Assembly (NCBI GenBank): GCA_020056205.1
Contig: JAGVIF010000047.1
Span: forward strand, 1-8,410
Reading direction: 5' to 3'
Length of the DNA stretch: 8,410 nt
Source of the DNA: Lentisphaeria bacterium
Lineage (GTDB): Bacteria; Verrucomicrobiota; Lentisphaeria; Victivallales; GWF2-50-93
Part shown: piece after piece, positions 6,608 through 8,410 of the stretch
How the letters are laid out: each line of letters opens with the position of its first letter
Numbering within the stretch: position 1 is the stretch's first letter
Translations under genes and position numbers: made by a program
The notes under the pieces: model-generated
What the model saw: the letters and a program-made list of their open reading frames with translations, nothing else
What the model was told of the DNA's origin: nothing
The model's database searches: none

Positions 6608-8410
6608 ATGAAAACCAAAACAGTCAGCAACCAAAGTTTAAAAAATAAAACTGCGGATCGCGGCCTTGCCGTTGAAATAGTTTCGCGCGCCTTCAAGGCG
6701 ACGAAAGGCGACAAGATTGATATTTTTGTGTATGGGACGTTGCTTGACGACAATAACGTCCGGATGCTTTTGAAAAGAGTTCCGGAATCCACTCCCGCCG
6801 AATTGCACAATTTTATGAAAGCGGCGCCGAAATGGAGTTTTCCTTTTATCGTCAAGTATCACGGAGCCGTGACGAACGGCCGCATTCTGAAGGCGATCAC
6901 AAAGGAAGAGCTTAAGTCTTTGGATGAATTCGAGGATGAGGGGAATTTATACAAAAGGCAATCCGTGGTGGCCAGGGCGGCGGGAACCAGACAACGCTGC
7001 ATGACCTACGTCGGCAATATTGAGAAACTTCAAAAATCATTTGGAAAACAGACCCGTTTTGAAGACAGATACAGTTTATATCTTGAGAGGAAAACGGACG
7101 CTCTCTTCATACAGCTTCAAAAAGAGGGACACGAGGAAGACAGGCGCGTGTATCACGAATTGGCCGGCGCGGCGGTGGATGAAATAATACAATCGCACTT
7201 TGACGGAAACTACATATGCAATTACATCGCCATTCAGGCGTTGAAGGGAATCGCCCCGCCTAATCTTTCCAAGTTGGCCGATGATGAAAAAATAAGCCCC
7301 TATATTGACAATTACATGAAATTTATTTCCAGGCATGTTTTGCTCAATCAGATCATAGACTCCGTCAGAAGGGATTTCCCTGACGACGTTCGCCTCTCGG
7401 AGCGCTATTTCAGACACGGACTTGCAATGCTTATCGCCTTCATGTATTACAATATTTTCGGAAAAGAAATCAATATATTGTTGTCAAAAATGGGGATTGA
7501 CAGGTTTGAGAAGGGGAAGAAATATACGGATTACATAGCCGGAGCGATTAAGGTGGCAGACCAGATTTATTTTTACGACAAAGTTCTGCCTGTGATAGAG
7601 CATGTCGGGCAAAATTGGGTGTCAACTCCGACGCCGCTCGGCGCTGAACTCGAGTTTAGCTCCATAGGCGGGGCCGTCATCAACGCCCCTCCCGGTAAAG
7701 ACAAGCTTTTCGACGGATTCTACTGGTTTAAAGATTTTGATCTTTTCAGGAGAACGTGGAGGCTCGGCGGTCACATAGATTCACACAGGCAAATCACACT
7801 TGGACAGGAAAGGCACAGAGGCTTTTTGGAATATGCGCTCGGCCGCTATCAAATAGTGGGAGACCTCTCCCGCCCTCTGTTTGACTGCCCGTGGGGAATG
7901 TCAAAACTTATAAATGAAATAGTCCGCTTCATTTCCGAACTGGCGCCGCACAGTTTGCATATTTCGTTTGAAATTAAAAAGGACAGGCATAGCAATATAA
8001 CCGGCAAGGAGCATAAACCGGAGGACCTTGTTTGTCTTCTGATGCTCGGCGGAGATATTTCGGAGGATGAGAACATGATTCTCCGCGAAAAACGCATATT
8101 CAACGGCGAGCTTTCGACGGACGGAAAGAAGAATATAAATTTTTCAGACAGAAAATATCATTTTAAAAAGATTGAAGAGGATGAGTCTGATGTCTCTGAT
8201 GTGATGGAATACAAGTTTATGCGTCTTCACAGGTGGAAGGGGGAAGATTACGACTACGAGAGCATTATCTTCGCGTTGAAGGCATATCAGTTTCAGACGC
8301 ATGGCAAGACCATAAAACCGCAGAAAAATGCGCGAAGCCCGGAGGAGACATTTCTGGTGAAGTGGGCGGAAAAGCCTGAATCAATAGGAGAAGGGGCGAT
8401 ATCGTCGTTC
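6608..8410 (+). CDS. Gamma-glutamylcyclotransferase (AIG2-like) / amidoligase-like fusion protein, 3' end outside window
   Basis: The frame is open for 601 codons from ATG 6608 to the window end with no stop, so the gene is partial. An in-frame stop at 6572 rules out a much longer start; no clear ribosome binding site precedes the ATG. Residues 38-137 match the GGCT/AIG2 fold: IDIFVYGTLL (38-46), the substrate-loop YGTL, GRILKAIT (91-98), the acid motif LDEFEDEG (105-112, Glu109 as probable general acid/base), Y115xR, and a closing TYVG. Residues 150-335 are mostly helical and unrecognised. From 340 the sequence resembles amidoligases of the glutamine synthetase/glutamate-cysteine ligase fold: LGAELEFSS (344-352, metal-binding Glu-x-Glu), HSLHISFEI (448-456), and a late MEYKFMRLHR (533-541) followed by a helix. 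The GGCT domain is fairly secure; the ligase assignment is by motif only. The substrate is unknown. A protein that both forms and cyclises off gamma-glutamyl amides, or modifies a peptide or polyamine, is an inference. Confidence 0.68.
   Translation, partial: MKTKTVSNQSLKNKTADRGLAVEIVSRAFKATKGDKIDIFVYGTLLDDNNVRMLLKRVPESTPAELHNFMKAAPKWSFPFIVKYHGAVTNGRILKAITKEELKSLDEFEDEGNLYKRQSVVARAAGTRQRCMTYVGNIEKLQKSFGKQTRFEDRYSLYLERKTDALFIQLQKEGHEEDRRVYHELAGAAVDEIIQSHFDGNYICNYIAIQALKGIAPPNLSKLADDEKISPYIDNYMKFISRHVLLNQIIDSVRRDFPDDVRLSERYFRHGLAMLIAFMYYNIFGKEINILLSKMGIDRFEKGKKYTDYIAGAIKVADQIYFYDKVLPVIEHVGQNWVSTPTPLGAELEFSSIGGAVINAPPGKDKLFDGFYWFKDFDLFRRTWRLGGHIDSHRQITLGQERHRGFLEYALGRYQIVGDLSRPLFDCPWGMSKLINEIVRFISELAPHSLHISFEIKKDRHSNITGKEHKPEDLVCLLMLGGDISEDENMILREKRIFNGELSTDGKKNINFSDRKYHFKKIEEDESDVSDVMEYKFMRLHRWKGEDYDYESIIFALKAYQFQTHGKTIKPQKNARSPEETFLVKWAEKPESIGEGAISSF

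Noticed and set aside
6517..6855. 112-codon - strand frame with a Lys/Glu-rich C-terminus between glnN and the fusion gene
   Set aside because: Most of it overlaps the convincing GGCT domain on the + strand; the Lys/Glu-rich end comes from a pyrimidine-rich stretch at 6510-6580. A remnant gene cannot be excluded but is not supported.

Overview
The window is bacterial, densely coded, and has all five supported genes on the + strand. A secretin implies a Gram-negative (diderm) envelope. A type III glutamine synthetase, a sigma-54-type promoter and an Amt with a cleavable leader fit several deep diderm lineages (Lentisphaerota/Kiritimatiellota/Verrucomicrobiota, Elusimicrobiota, Omnitrophota). 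I cannot choose among these from sequence alone, and the lineage is a weak inference.

Layout: (1) 90-2000 encodes a secretin-family outer-membrane pore protein with a large insertion in its beta-domain. (2) 2001-2384 is an AT-rich, gene-free regulatory region. It starts with a hairpin repeat that probably terminates secretin transcription. It then holds four TTC-N3-GAA motifs, two of them arms of a perfect 15-bp inverted repeat, then an IHF-consensus match and a near-perfect -24/-12 (sigma-54) promoter. (3) 2385-2726 (PII protein, glnK) and 2744-4141 (ammonium transporter, amt) form a two-gene operon behind that promoter. (4) 4277-6424 is a complete type III glutamine synthetase (glnN) after a 135-bp gap containing a hairpin. 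(5) A second, about 95% identical copy of the hairpin repeat follows glnN at 6430-6491. (6) 6608 to the window end is an incomplete gene (601 codons, no stop reached). Its product looks like a fusion of a gamma-glutamylcyclotransferase (AIG2/GGCT) domain, a helical middle region and an amidoligase-like (GS/GCS-fold) domain.

The central genes form a nitrogen-assimilation unit: Amt imports ammonium, PII gates Amt according to ATP/ADP/2-oxoglutarate status, and GlnN fixes ammonium into glutamine. The sigma-54 promoter with upstream activator-like sites suggests nitrogen-responsive control. The fusion gene carries two activities that could make and break gamma-glutamyl amides. It is the least conventional object here and the best candidate for an undescribed system. 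The secretin has no recognisable secretion partner within the window.
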